A stretch of DNA of 64,000 bases from SOJA01 sp964598485. Its GTDB lineage: Archaea; Thermoproteota; Bathyarchaeia; Bathyarchaeales; Bathycorpusculaceae. Below, piece after piece: positions 27,086 through 35,034 of this stretch. The position numbers and the translations under genes were made by a program. Under the pieces are notes generated by a model that was not told the DNA's origin, searched no databases, and worked only from the letters and a program-made list of their open reading frames with translations. The stretch covers positions 26,782 to 90,781 of the forward strand of contig CAZRCD010000008.1 of NCBI GenBank assembly GCA_964598485.1, in the 5' to 3' direction. The first letter of the stretch is position 1; the number at the start of each line of letters is the position of its first letter.

Positions 27086-27574
27086 TTAACTTTCTTCCAC
27101 ACACCCACGCCTAACCTTGACGGCAACACCCCTCTTGAATGCCATCATTTCTTCACCAGACAAAACAGCACGTCCAACAGCCAAAACTTCGCCCTTTTCG
27201 TCAACAATGATAACTTCATCTTTTGGACGAATGTCACCATCAGCTTTTACAACATGCTTCGCAAAGACATCCCCGCCTTCAGCGATAAACTCCGAAACAT
27301 CATCCATAATAGCAACGAGGCATTTTGCTGAAATTGCATTCCCAACAATTCGTTTTGCCCCTGCAATGCTTAGGGAAAACAAGCCGTCTGTTGGACGAAG
27401 GGTCGCCAGCCTTTTTCCATCCAAATAAACGTAACGGATTCTGCCAGTTCTTTTAGAGCGGATTATCTCCACATTTTCAGGAAATAACCTAGCGCCTACG
27501 CCTTTTCCAAACTGGTAGTCTGCCACACTCCTGATACGCCTAAACGCATTCTCCAAATCCGTTACACCATTCAA
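27086..27574 (-). CDS. PUA-domain RNA-binding protein
   Basis: 162 residues. The N-terminal part has IRSVADYQFGKGVGARLFPE and RTGRIRYVYLDGKRLATLRP, a pre-PUA fold seen in archaeosine transglycosylase-like proteins. The C-terminal half is a PUA domain: CLVAIMDDVSEFIAEGGDVF, KHVVKADGDIRPKDEVIIVD, AVGRAVLSGEEM. A role in tRNA/rRNA modification or translation is inferred from the domain and from its place upstream of nac. The start is TTG 27574; no strong ribosome site. Its divergent neighbour is mbf1. Confidence 0.82.
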   Translation of the reverse strand: MNGVTDLENAFRRIRSVADYQFGKGVGARLFPENVEIIRSKRTGRIRYVYLDGKRLATLRPTDGLFSLSIAGAKRIVGNAISAKCLVAIMDDVSEFIAEGGDVFAKHVVKADGDIRPKDEVIIVDEKGEVLAVGRAVLSGEEMMAFKRGVAVKVRRGCVEES

Positions 27575-27630
27575 CTAAGCCTTTAAGATTCGACAACTAT
27601 AAAGACAACCACACAATAAAAACAATTTAG

Positions 27631-28167
27631 GTGCGGCAAGTGCGGTGTGAAGTCTGTGGGCGCAAAATCTACGGCAAATCTTACAGAGTTATGATTGAAG
27701 GAGCAAAACTAACAGTGTGCGGCAAATGCGCGAAACTTGGAACAATTATTTGGGATGAGACAAAACCAAAAACATCAATGCTGAGTGCAAAAGCTCCAAC
27801 AAGACATCTAACATTAAAAACCAAAAGCAAAAAGTCGCGGCAAGCCGTTGTGGAAAATGGTCTAGAGCTTGTAGAAGATTTCGATGCGAAAATAAGGCAT
27901 GCTAGGCGAAAGCTAGGACTCTCACATAAAGAGTTAGGTAGAAAAATAAGCGAGAAGGTTTCAGTTCTTAAGAAAATTGAAACAGGGAAAATGACTCCAG
28001 ACAACAGGCTTGCAACAAAACTGGAGCACACATTGAAAATTAAGTTGCTTGTTCAGGTTTCAGAAGAAAAAGTTCCAAAAGCAAACATTCTCAAGCCTGT
28101 AAGCCGTGAACTAACATTAGGAGACTTGATTCAATTGGACAAGAAAAAGGCGGAGGAGAAAACGTAA
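27631..28167 (+). CDS. mbf1: Multiprotein bridging factor 1 (archaeal aMBF1)
   Basis: 178 residues. An N-terminal zinc ribbon (RCEVCGRKIYGKS with VCGKCAKLG, C-x2-C twice) is followed by a flexible linker and the conserved Cro-like helix-turn-helix RKLGLSHKELGRKISEKVSV ... KIETGKMTPDNRLATKLE. aMBF1 associates with the ribosome and TBP-like machinery. The GTG 27631 start has no spaced ribosome site but an AATAAAAAC element about 20 bases upstream, so it may be leaderless. The 3' end overlaps the hflX start by a few bases, and the mbf1-hflX-trm56 order suggests one transcript. Confidence 0.93.
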   Translation: MRQVRCEVCGRKIYGKSYRVMIEGAKLTVCGKCAKLGTIIWDETKPKTSMLSAKAPTRHLTLKTKSKKSRQAVVENGLELVEDFDAKIRHARRKLGLSHKELGRKISEKVSVLKKIETGKMTPDNRLATKLEHTLKIKLLVQVSEEKVPKANILKPVSRELTLGDLIQLDKKKAEEKT

Positions 28168-29462
28168 CGAAAGCAATTATAGTTCAACGCCGACAACGCT
28201 TCGAACCCTTAACCCTTGACGAACTTAAAAGCTTGGCAGAAACCGCAGAATACACTATAGTGGACAAAATAGAACAGGTTAGGAAAGCAGACCCTCGCTA
28301 CCAGATAGGCGCGGGAAAAGTACGAGAAATAGCTCAACTAATCAAAGGAAACGAAGCTGAAAAGCTAATCTTTGATAACCCGTTAAAACCCGTGCAAGCC
28401 TACAATTTAGCAAAGGCCACAGGCGTCGAAGCAATCGACCGTTTTCAACTAATTCTAGAAATTTTCGCCAGAAGAGCCACAACAAAAGAGTCGAAACTAC
28501 AAATTCGATTGGCAAGACTACGATACGAGTTAACACATGCAAAGGAAAAGGTACGACTAGCAAGGAAAGAAGAACAACCTGGATTCATGGGTCTCGGAGC
28601 ATACGAAGTAGATGTTTACTACGAAGCTGTGAAGAGACAAATACAGTCCATTCGCAGAAAACTAAAGAAAATTCGGAAAAAAAGGCTTCTACACCGTAAA
28701 AGAAGAATAGAACTGGGATTCCAGTCAATTTCTTTAGCTGGATACACAAACGCTGGGAAAAGTTCACTTTTTAATGCGCTCACAGAAGAGGAAGTTCCAG
28801 TGGACGACGCCTTGTTCACAACGTTGTCAACAACAACAAGGCTTTTGGAATTCTCAAGGAAAAAGTTTCTGCTGACAGATACTGTCGGCTTTATAGACCG
28901 CCTTCCACTGACACTGATAGAGGCATTCCGCTCAACCCTTGAAGAAACCATCTATTCAGACCTAATACTTCTAGTCATAGACATAAGCGAGCCCATGAAC
29001 CTCATTGAAAAGAAACTTTCGTGCTGCCTGGAAACAATAGGGCAAATAGGAGCAACCGGCATCCCAACAATAACGGTTCTAAACAAGATTGACCTACTGT
29101 CAGAAACCGAGTTAAATCAAAGGCTTAAAAGCCTAAAGGAAAGGGCGCCAAACCTTTTGCCAATATCAGCAATATACAAAACTAACTTTGATCCGCTAAA
29201 ACAGGAAATACTGAGAACACTGAAAAACTATGTTCAAGCGTCATTCGCTATTCCATTGACCAACGAGTCCATGTCGTTTATCTCATGGCTATTCAACAGT
29301 GCAGACGTGCAAGAATTGAAGTATTCGGACAGATTTGCTCACATGGTCTTTGAAGCAGTTCCATGGTTCGCTGAAAAAGTGAGAAAACGCGTAGAGAAAG
29401 AATTTAACGGAAAATTCGAGGAAACAAACAATAAACATCTGAAAAGGGACAAAAATGCCTAA
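28164..29462 (+). CDS. hflX: HflX-family ribosome-associated GTPase, apparently with a GTA start
   Basis: 433 residues if begun at GTA 28164, 409 if begun at TTG 28233. N-terminal HflX domain (YQIGAGKVREIAQLIKGN, FDNPLKPVQAYNLAKATGV), a coiled linker, and a G domain with G1 GYTNAGKSSLFNAL, G3 DTVGFIDRLP and G4 LNKID. The conserved start region KAIIVQRRQRFEPLTLDEL lies upstream of TTG 28233, so the true start must be earlier. GGAGGAG at 28152-28158 sits 5 bases before GTA 28164, which overlaps the mbf1 stop (GTAA). The expected GTG would give the common GTGA overlap. Either a rare start codon or a G-to-A change. Confidence 0.88.
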   Translation, partial: VTKAIIVQRRQRFEPLTLDELKSLAETAEYTIVDKIEQVRKADPRYQIGAGKVREIAQLIKGNEAEKLIFDNPLKPVQAYNLAKATGVEAIDRFQLILEIFARRATTKESKLQIRLARLRYELTHAKEKVRLARKEEQPGFMGLGAYEVDVYYEAVKRQIQSIRRKLKKIRKKRLLHRKRRIELGFQSISLAGYTNAGKSSLFNALTEEEVPVDDALFTTLSTTTRLLEFSRKKFLLTDTVGFIDRLPLTLIEAFRSTLEETIYSDLILLVIDISEPMNLIEKKLSCCLETIGQIGATGIPTITVLNKIDLLSETELNQRLKSLKERAPNLLPISAIYKTNFDPLKQEILRTLKNYVQASFAIPLTNESMSFISWLFNSADVQELKYSDRFAHMVFEAVPWFAEKVRKRVEKEFNGKFEETNNKHLKRDKNA

Positions 29463-29997
29463 AATCGTTGTTTTGAGGTGGGGCCACAGATTACAAAGAG
29501 ATGCTAGACTTACAACACATGTTGTGTTAACTGCACGAGCATTAGGGGCTTCAGGTCTCATACTGTCAGACATAAAAGACAAAAGGATTAAGGAAACAGT
29601 TGAAAAGGTCACAAAGAATTGGGGAGGACCGTTCTTTTTTGAAATGGGCGTGCCTTGGAAAAAGACTGTGAAAGAATGGAAGGAAAAAAGCGGAACAGTT
29701 GTTCATCTCACAGCGTATGGAGAGAACATTCAAACAAGCGATGTTCTACAACGAATTAAGGTTTCAGAAAAAGACGTTCTAGTCCTTGTTGGAAGTCAAA
29801 AAGTTCCAAAGGAATTCTTCTCAAAGTCTGTGTCCGATTTTAATGTAGCAATTGGAAATCAACCTCACTCCGAATGTGCAAGCTTAGCCATATTCCTAGA
29901 CCGCTTTTTCGAAGGAAAAGAACTAACAAGAAGCTTTGAAAACGCGAAAATGAGGATAATACCCCAGAAAAGGAGTAAGAAGACTGCCAAAAAATAG
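29455..29997 (+). CDS. trm56: tRNA (cytidine-56-2'-O)-methyltransferase
   Basis: 180 residues, SPOUT superfamily. VVLRWGHRLQRDARLTTHV, ARALGASGLILSD, a middle W-rich segment (NWGGPFFFEMGVPWKKTV), LVLVGSQKVPKEFF and NVAIGNQPHSECASLAIFLD are characteristic of archaeal aTrm56, which methylates C56 in the T-loop of tRNA. Its ATG overlaps the last eight bases of hflX, so translation is probably coupled. The C-terminus is basic (QKRSKKTAKK). Confidence 0.93.
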   Translation: MPKIVVLRWGHRLQRDARLTTHVVLTARALGASGLILSDIKDKRIKETVEKVTKNWGGPFFFEMGVPWKKTVKEWKEKSGTVVHLTAYGENIQTSDVLQRIKVSEKDVLVLVGSQKVPKEFFSKSVSDFNVAIGNQPHSECASLAIFLDRFFEGKELTRSFENAKMRIIPQKRSKKTAKK

Positions 29998-30003
29998 TTT
30001 TGT

Positions 30004-30285
30004 TTAGAAACTGTATCTTATTTGGAAATCTTTGAACTCGCCAGTATAGCTTTCCCACTTCACGTCTACATGAGTAACCCTTGCCCTAGGTGGCCCTCGC
30101 TTGCAAAATTCTATAAGGTCTTTTACAGTCTTCTCCTCTCCTTCGAAAACGGCTTCAACTCCGCCATCTCGCAAGTTGCGAACCCACCCTTCAAGACCGT
30201 GTTTTTTGGCTTTATGTTTTGTTTCTGATCTGAAAAAGATTCCTTGAACTCTGCCACTTACAATGATGTGTGCCCTGACTTTCAT
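30004..30285 (-). CDS. acyP: Acylphosphatase
   Basis: 93 residues from ATG 30285. The active-site loop VSGRVQGIFFRSET carries the catalytic Arg, and the catalytic Asn is in GWVRNLRDGGVEAVFEGEE, both standard. Hydrolyses acyl phosphates. ATG 30285 has AAGGTG 6 bases upstream; a longer frame to 30303 adds six residues that encode the ribosome site. It converges on trm56 with a 6-base gap. Confidence 0.94.
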   Translation of the reverse strand: MKVRAHIIVSGRVQGIFFRSETKHKAKKHGLEGWVRNLRDGGVEAVFEGEEKTVKDLIEFCKRGPPRARVTHVDVKWESYTGEFKDFQIRYSF

Positions 30286-30417
30286 AGGATTCACCTTACG
30301 CATTGATAATCTTATGGTTTTTATTTGTTCATTTTAACTTATCTCTCTCCACCGTGTAACCGTGTCGTTTCATCGCATGTTTTAAAACTGTTTGACAGTT
30401 GATCCTGTTTCTGGTGG

Positions 30418-30756
30418 TTGTGGTTGGAGAACTGTAACGGGAAGTTGTTGGTTTACGCTTCAAATGTTGCACGAAGTGAAAGGCGATTGCGGTCTGTGAG
30501 TGTTGCAGCTAACAAGATGGCTAAGCTGTTAAAGTTGCCCATGGAAGTTGTTACTTTTGGAGAAGAGTTCGATCCGATATACGTGTATTACAAGAATGGG
30601 GATGAAGAGCCTATTCCAATTTACTGTGATAAAGGTGGGAAATTTGGCATGCAAGAGATTTACAAGGCTTTGAGAAACATGATGTTTGTGCTTTCGTTCC
30701 ATCCGAAGCATTCGGCTTTGAAGCGGATAAGAAAGGAGGTTATGCTGTTTTCTTGA
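30418..30756 (+). CDS. Conserved hypothetical archaeal protein
   Basis: About 112 residues. The body LLVYASNVARSERRLRSVSV, AKLLKLPMEVVTFGEEFDPI, then YCDKGGKF and FHPKHSALKRIRK reads as a real, compact alpha/beta protein, but I do not recognise a family. The start is uncertain: TTG 30418 and TTG 30424 both lie in a G/T-rich region without a good ribosome site. The 3' end overlaps the convergent arcadin-1-like gene by 17 bases. Function unknown. Confidence 0.6.
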   Translation: MWLENCNGKLLVYASNVARSERRLRSVSVAANKMAKLLKLPMEVVTFGEEFDPIYVYYKNGDEEPIPIYCDKGGKFGMQEIYKALRNMMFVLSFHPKHSALKRIRKEVMLFS

Positions 30757-31066
30757 ATTTTATTGTCTGATTTTCAAGAGTTATATCGTAGATTTGATTC
30801 ACGTCAAAGTTTATGTTTAGACTTTCATATTCCTGCTCTGTCAAGAACAAGATTAATTTTGGAGTTGCAAACTGTCTTCTTGCTAGAGGCATTGGCAACT
30901 GCTGTTGCATTGCTTGAAGGACGTCTTGCACGACCTTTGCCTCTTCGGTTCTTGGTCTAACAATAAAACTTGGAACCTTCCGATCTTCAATTAGTTCTAT
31001 GCGTTTTCCAAGGTTTCCATCTAAGTCTCGAATAGACTCGATTTTGTGCACTCTAACCCGAAACAT
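30740..31066 (-). CDS. Arcadin-1-like protein
   Basis: 108 residues beginning MFRVRVHKIESIRDLDGN, then RIELIEDRKVPSFIVRPRTE, LILFLTEQEYESLNINFDVN and QIYDITLENQTIKFK. This matches my recollection of the arcadin-1 family, small proteins encoded with crenactin in Pyrobaculum and found in Bathyarchaeia, where they are linked to an actin-like cytoskeleton. No crenactin gene is in this window, so the link is family knowledge only. It is downstream of guaA in opposite-order minus-strand arrangement, 55 bases apart. Confidence 0.6.
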   Translation of the reverse strand: MFRVRVHKIESIRDLDGNLGKRIELIEDRKVPSFIVRPRTEEAKVVQDVLQAMQQQLPMPLARRQFATPKLILFLTEQEYESLNINFDVNQIYDITLENQTIKFKKTA

Positions 31067-31121
31067 GACTGCTCACAGTGTAAAACAGTCTCGAAGCACT
31101 TATACGTTTTCTTGGTTGTTG

Positions 31122-32324
31122 TTATTCCATTTCAATTGTCGCAGGCGGCTTTGGAGTAACATCATAATAAACTCCAGACACGTTTGGGCATTCCTTAATC
31201 ACCTTTTCTGCAGCCCTGTCCAACGTTGCCCAAGGTATTTCTGAAACCCGTGCCGTCAAGAAATCCTTTGTTTGAACCGATCTTATACCAATAACATACG
31301 GTTTTTTCTCAGTCACGTCTTTAACCGCGTAAAAAACCCTTGCAACCGCTGGATTTTCAGTAATAATTCTCGCTTGAAGAGCAATGAGGTTCTGAAGAGT
31401 TACATGATGAATTCGCTCATTCATGGTCTGAGCCTTTATGCCCACTATTTCACCATAGCGCCTTTCGCCTCCCTTCACCCCAGTCGCCCTATCCCTGAAA
31501 ATTTTTACTTGAACATTCCTTGAAGGAACGTTAAGAACCCGTGCCACAGTATCTTGCATGTGTGTAATACCGGATTGCTGCAATGCTTCTTCATTATCAA
31601 TGATCACCGCAAAGTACTGACTCGGCTTATGCTCAGCAAGTTCACCTTCAACAATGGCCGTAGCCTTCTTCACAGTCTCCAACTTATCAGGACGAATCTC
31701 TCCAACCACACGAACTGACAAACCAGGCCCAGGAAACGGTTGCCTTTCAGAAAACTCAGTAGACAATTCCAAAAATCTTGCAACCATCCTCACCTGTGAC
31801 TTATACAACGTTACGAGGGGTTCAACCACTTTAAAGCCGAAGCGTTTCATAGGATTTATGCCCATCTGCTTCAAAACATTGTGTTGTGTTTTTACGCCAG
31901 CAACCGTTTCTTCAATGTCAGCGCGTATTGTGCCCTGCACAAGGATTTCACAACCTTCTTTTTTGGCTGTTTCGCCCAGCACTTGATAGAAGGTTTCGCG
32001 GAACCTTTTCCTTTTTTCTTCAGCGTCACTTAAACCTTTCATGGCTTCTACGAAACGCTCACGAACATCAACAATTTTCATTGGCACATTGAAAGGCGGC
32101 TTAGATAGGACTTCAGCCACATGCTCTGGTTCACCCATGCGCATGAAAGCATCATCCAAAATAACGCAAACAAGATTTTCACCTAAGGCTTTATGCGTCA
32201 ACACAGCACATGTTACGCTGTCAACACCGCCAGAAACAGCAACTAAAGCCCGTTCATTGCCAATGGTTTTTCTCAACTCTTCAATCTGCGCCTCAACAAA
32301 GCTTTTTGGGTTAAATTTCTCCAA
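31122..32324 (-). CDS. guaA: GMP synthase ATP-pyrophosphatase subunit (GuaA-type), long form
   Basis: 400 residues. The PP-loop is AVSGGVDSVTCAVLTHKALG (about residues 29-48). The PPase core has QGTIRADIEETVAGVKTQHN and RMVARFLEL, PFPGPGLSVRVVGE. The C-terminal dimerisation/XMP site ends YYDVTPKPPATIEME, the universal GuaA ending. No glutaminase domain is present, as in archaea with separate subunits. At 400 residues it is about 90 longer than the usual archaeal subunit B; the extra lies between the PPase and the final domain (AEHKPSQYFAVIIDNEEALQ onward). It makes GMP from XMP. Confidence 0.9.
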   Translation of the reverse strand: MEKFNPKSFVEAQIEELRKTIGNERALVAVSGGVDSVTCAVLTHKALGENLVCVILDDAFMRMGEPEHVAEVLSKPPFNVPMKIVDVRERFVEAMKGLSDAEEKRKRFRETFYQVLGETAKKEGCEILVQGTIRADIEETVAGVKTQHNVLKQMGINPMKRFGFKVVEPLVTLYKSQVRMVARFLELSTEFSERQPFPGPGLSVRVVGEIRPDKLETVKKATAIVEGELAEHKPSQYFAVIIDNEEALQQSGITHMQDTVARVLNVPSRNVQVKIFRDRATGVKGGERRYGEIVGIKAQTMNERIHHVTLQNLIALQARIITENPAVARVFYAVKDVTEKKPYVIGIRSVQTKDFLTARVSEIPWATLDRAAEKVIKECPNVSGVYYDVTPKPPATIEME

Positions 32325-32339
32325 TTTAGCTTTCCCTCT

Positions 32340-32786
32340 CTAAACTGTCAACTGATTTGCAGTTTCACGATTTAAATATTTACCGCCTCGCGGTATCGTT
32401 AGAACGCCGAGAACTTTGCTTATAACCTTCATTGATACTGGATTATTGAGCTCGTAGAAATTTGTGAATCTGATGAAAGTTGCAGTTTTTCTGCCTTTCA
32501 GAAAACTAACGTATTCATCGAAGGTTTTCAAGCAGGTTTCATCCCCATACATGTTCCAAAGTTCTCTATAGTCTCCAGCCAAACGCTCAACGAAGTCTGC
32601 AACTCCTCGAATTTGCATTATTGGTTTTTTAACGTAGAAAAGGAGTTTTTGGGTTCTAAGGGGACCCACACGGTTTCTCCGCACAAACACGCGGATTCCA
32701 TTGTTGTTTCTGTTTCGCTCGCACAATCTGTTCCACCATTTCTCGTCGGATATTAGAATGTAAGCGTAACATTCATTTGGCAACAA
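32340..32786 (-). CDS. Small PUA/ASCH-like domain protein (DUF365-like)
   Basis: About 148 residues. YAYILISDEKWWNRLCERN, then RVGPLRTQKLLFYVKKPIMQ, RGVADFVERLAGDYRELW and TFIRFTNFYELNNPV suggest a beta-barrel PUA/ASCH-like fold; similar archaeal proteins are grouped in DUF365. RNA binding is inferred from the fold. GGAGG precedes two consecutive TTG codons (32786 and 32783); the second has the better spacing. It lies 15 bases upstream of guaA on the same strand, so it is likely co-transcribed. Confidence 0.5.
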   Translation of the reverse strand: MLPNECYAYILISDEKWWNRLCERNRNNNGIRVFVRRNRVGPLRTQKLLFYVKKPIMQIRGVADFVERLAGDYRELWNMYGDETCLKTFDEYVSFLKGRKTATFIRFTNFYELNNPVSMKVISKVLGVLTIPRGGKYLNRETANQLTV

Positions 32787-33040
32787 TGTTCCTCCAGAAG
32801 CTAATCCATAGTTTGTTGTCGAGATTTAGTAGAAATAATTTTTGGTGTATGCTTATCAGCTTGACGATTACAATGTTTCACTATTAACAACAAAACAGCG
32901 CAGAGTGGGATAACAAATTTTAAGCCATTTTTAAAAAGCTTGGGTTCTCTGAAAGAGAAAAACCGTAAAGGCACCATTTTATGGTGAATAAAGTTTTTCT
33001 GTTCAAACAGTTCCATTATACAAAAGCTGGGCGGGTTTCA

Positions 33041-33382
33041 ATGAAAACGGATGAAGTCAAGACCATCGTTAATACTGTGAAGGAAATGAATGAAAGCTAT
33101 GTGGATCTGCTACAGTCCGTGAAAGGAATGATCAAAGAAGCGAAATCGACGAGGCAGCTGTGGCGTAACGGAAATGAGACAAGGCTGATAAAACTTGGTT
33201 TAACGTTTATAGTGTTTCCTGAACCTACTCCAATAAGTGAGACAGTAGGTACGTGTCTGCTGGCTGCTGGAGTAGTTCAAAAGGGAATTCGAAGTCGCGC
33301 CATCTACGTCGAAGATGTGTACAAAACCTTTCAAGACGTGTTTAAAGACTTGCGGACGACGAAGTATGACCTTCGAATCTGA
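33041..33382 (+). CDS. Conserved hypothetical protein
   Basis: 113 residues from ATG 33041 (an ATG at 32981 would add 20 residues). TDEVKTIVNTVKEMNESYVD, then GLTFIVFPEPTPISETVGTC and LLAAGVVQKGIRSRAIYVED suggest a conserved archaeal protein with an N-terminal helix and a short hydrophobic segment around residues 55-80, probably not a full membrane anchor. I do not recognise the family. The RHH gene follows on the same strand 64 bases downstream. Start choice is weakly supported by ribosome-site quality. Confidence 0.55.
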   Translation: MKTDEVKTIVNTVKEMNESYVDLLQSVKGMIKEAKSTRQLWRNGNETRLIKLGLTFIVFPEPTPISETVGTCLLAAGVVQKGIRSRAIYVEDVYKTFQDVFKDLRTTKYDLRI

Positions 33383-33446
33383 AGAGTTAACCAAATTTTA
33401 TATTTACCACATATTATCTACATAACATGTCGTAGGTGAAAGAGGC

Positions 33447-33596
33447 ATGAAACTTGTTACTGTGTTGTTACCGGAAGCTTATCTTGAAGGTTTGGATGAA
33501 CTTGTGAGGGCGAATATGTACCCAAGTAGAAGCGCAGTCATAAGGTCTGCTGTTAGGGATTTGTTGAAAAAGGAGCTTTGGGAAAGAAGAAAATAA
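33447..33596 (+). CDS. Ribbon-helix-helix (CopG-type) DNA-binding protein
   Basis: 49 residues. MKLVTVLLPEAYLEGLDELV forms the beta strand and first helix, and YPSRSAVIRSAVRDLLKKEL the second helix, with the S-R-S-A-V-I-R turn typical of RHH repressors. AGGTG lies 8 bases before ATG 33447, and an AT-rich ATTTTATATTTACC precedes it by about 45 bases. Small archaeal RHH proteins bind as dimers to palindromes, often their own promoter. No toxin partner is next to it: the following gene is a DUF3795 protein. Confidence 0.82.
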   Translation: MKLVTVLLPEAYLEGLDELVRANMYPSRSAVIRSAVRDLLKKELWERRK

Positions 33597-33637
33597 GCTT
33601 GATTTTACTCTGCGAAAAGTCAAAAAGGTGAAAGGCT

Positions 33638-33897
33638 ATGAGTTTTGATCCTTTGGCAACTCCTTGTCTGCTATATTGCGGTTCTTGCCGCTATTACATG
33701 ACTGGAGAATGTAGAGGCTGCGGCAGCAAAGATAGGCCAAATTGCACGATATTCAAGTGCTGCAGAACAACTAAAAAGTTGCGTTTTTGTACCGAATGCA
33801 ATGACTTCCCTTGCACAATACTGAAAAAATCCGTAGGGTCCATCCAGACTGGCTAGAGGACCAAGCAAAGCTGCCATCAAAAAAGCAAAAGCAATAA
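33638..33897 (+). pseudogene. Short DUF3795-like cysteine-rich protein, frameshifted near its end
   Basis: CLLYCGSCRYYMTGECRGCG, then CTIFKCC and RFCTECNDFPCTILKKSVG follow the Cys pattern of the DUF3795 group, with nine or more cysteines likely binding metal. The open frame stops at 33856. One missing base near 33838-33842 restores a family-like end, HPDWLEDQAKLPSKKQKQ, with TAA at 33895-33897. This is the second frameshifted member of this family in the window. Function unknown; loss of the last 14 residues may or may not inactivate it. Confidence 0.62.
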
Positions 33898-33935
33898 CAC
33901 GCTTTTGTTTTATTCTCATTTTATTCACGTTCGTT

Positions 33936-34706
33936 TCATCGGCATTGATTCGCAAGGTCTCTGATTTTCTTCGCAGTTTCAGCTGGATTTTCTGACAGTG
34001 TTATCGTTCTTCCCACGATTAGGTAGCGTGCTCCCGCTTTCAAAGCAGATTCGATTTTTCCGCCTTGAGCGCCTATTCCGGGTGAATAGATTGGAATTTT
34101 TTCGCCGAGTATTTCGTGAACTTCCCTTATTTTTTCTGGGTATGTTGCCCCAACAACAACGCCATCGGCATTCCATTTTAGGGCTTTTTTAGCGAATGAA
34201 AAGTATTGAAGCGTTTTTTCACCAGTTTCAGCATTACAGATTGTTTGTCCGTAGCCTTCCCATGCTCCTTTGTGACTCATGTAAACGAGAAGAATGACAC
34301 CACGTTGCAGTTTATGCGCAACATCAAAAACGGGTTTTAAACCTTCTTCCCACCCCACAAAAGGATTAGCTGTTAGGGCATCGAAGCCAGCACTGTAATA
34401 GTATTCTGCAATTGTCTGGTTTGTTGAGCCTATGTCATTTACTTTGCAATCCATTATCGCCATTAAACCCATAGCATGAACTTTTTCATCGAGTTTTGCA
34501 ACGCCATTGAATGTGCCGAGGGGAAGAACGAGATGACGGTTAAACTTGACAGCGCAAATGTAGGGTTCCACCGCGTTCAAGATGCGTTCTGCTTTAGAGA
34601 AAAGTTTTTCTCGGTTTTCTGGTTTTTCAAAGGGAAAGTCTAGGGCTAAAATTATGTTTGATTTTTTGTCTTTTGCTGTTTGTTCCATCTTAAGCCGGAA
34701 AGACAT
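33936..34706 (-). CDS. pyrF: Orotidine 5'-phosphate decarboxylase
   Basis: About 250-256 residues, TIM barrel. ILALDFPFEKPENREKL carries the first strand, the catalytic D-K-x2-D set is in IMDCKVNDIGSTNQT, and the phosphate gripper appears in SPGIGAQGG and YLIVGRTITLSENP. It converts OMP to UMP. The first ATG (34706) has no good ribosome site; ATG 34688 six codons on may be used. pyrC lies about 8 kb away in the same window, so pyrimidine genes are dispersed. Confidence 0.94.
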   Translation of the reverse strand: MSFRLKMEQTAKDKKSNIILALDFPFEKPENREKLFSKAERILNAVEPYICAVKFNRHLVLPLGTFNGVAKLDEKVHAMGLMAIMDCKVNDIGSTNQTIAEYYYSAGFDALTANPFVGWEEGLKPVFDVAHKLQRGVILLVYMSHKGAWEGYGQTICNAETGEKTLQYFSFAKKALKWNADGVVVGATYPEKIREVHEILGEKIPIYSPGIGAQGGKIESALKAGARYLIVGRTITLSENPAETAKKIRDLANQCR

Positions 34707-34784
34707 ACCTAAACACCGTGTTCTATTTGGGCGTAGGACTAAAAACTTTTGCTTTTTTTTGTTTGTATTGGTTAGTAAAAGGTA

Positions 34785-34985
34785 TTAAGGAGCAGAGGGA
34801 TACGTTTGTGCTAGAAGTTTTTCTATGTTGTCTAATCTTTTTTCGATTGTGTCAAGTCTTTCGAGAACCTGTTTCAAAATTTTTCCGATGTCTTCTGCTG
34901 GTACTGCTGGAAGGGGTGTAGGTGAGGGCCACCGTTGTTCTTCTGGGCGTTTAAGAGGTTTCGGAATACGGGGAGGATAAACCAT
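34785..34985 (-). CDS. Small proline-rich/coiled-coil protein
   Basis: 66 residues from ATG 34985 (AGGAAG about 8-10 bases upstream). The N-terminal half is proline- and arginine-rich (YPPRIPKPLKRPEEQRWPSP). The C-terminal half is a coiled coil with heptad pattern, ILKQVLERLDTIEKRLDNIE. No family recognised. Its position between pyrF and the B3/B4 gene on the same strand suggests co-transcription. A scaffold or adaptor role is only a guess from architecture. Confidence 0.55.
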   Translation of the reverse strand: MVYPPRIPKPLKRPEEQRWPSPTPLPAVPAEDIGKILKQVLERLDTIEKRLDNIEKLLAQTYPSAP

Positions 34986-35034
34986 TTTCAGTTTCTTCCT
35001 AAACAAAACTGTCACACGACAAAATATTAACTTT

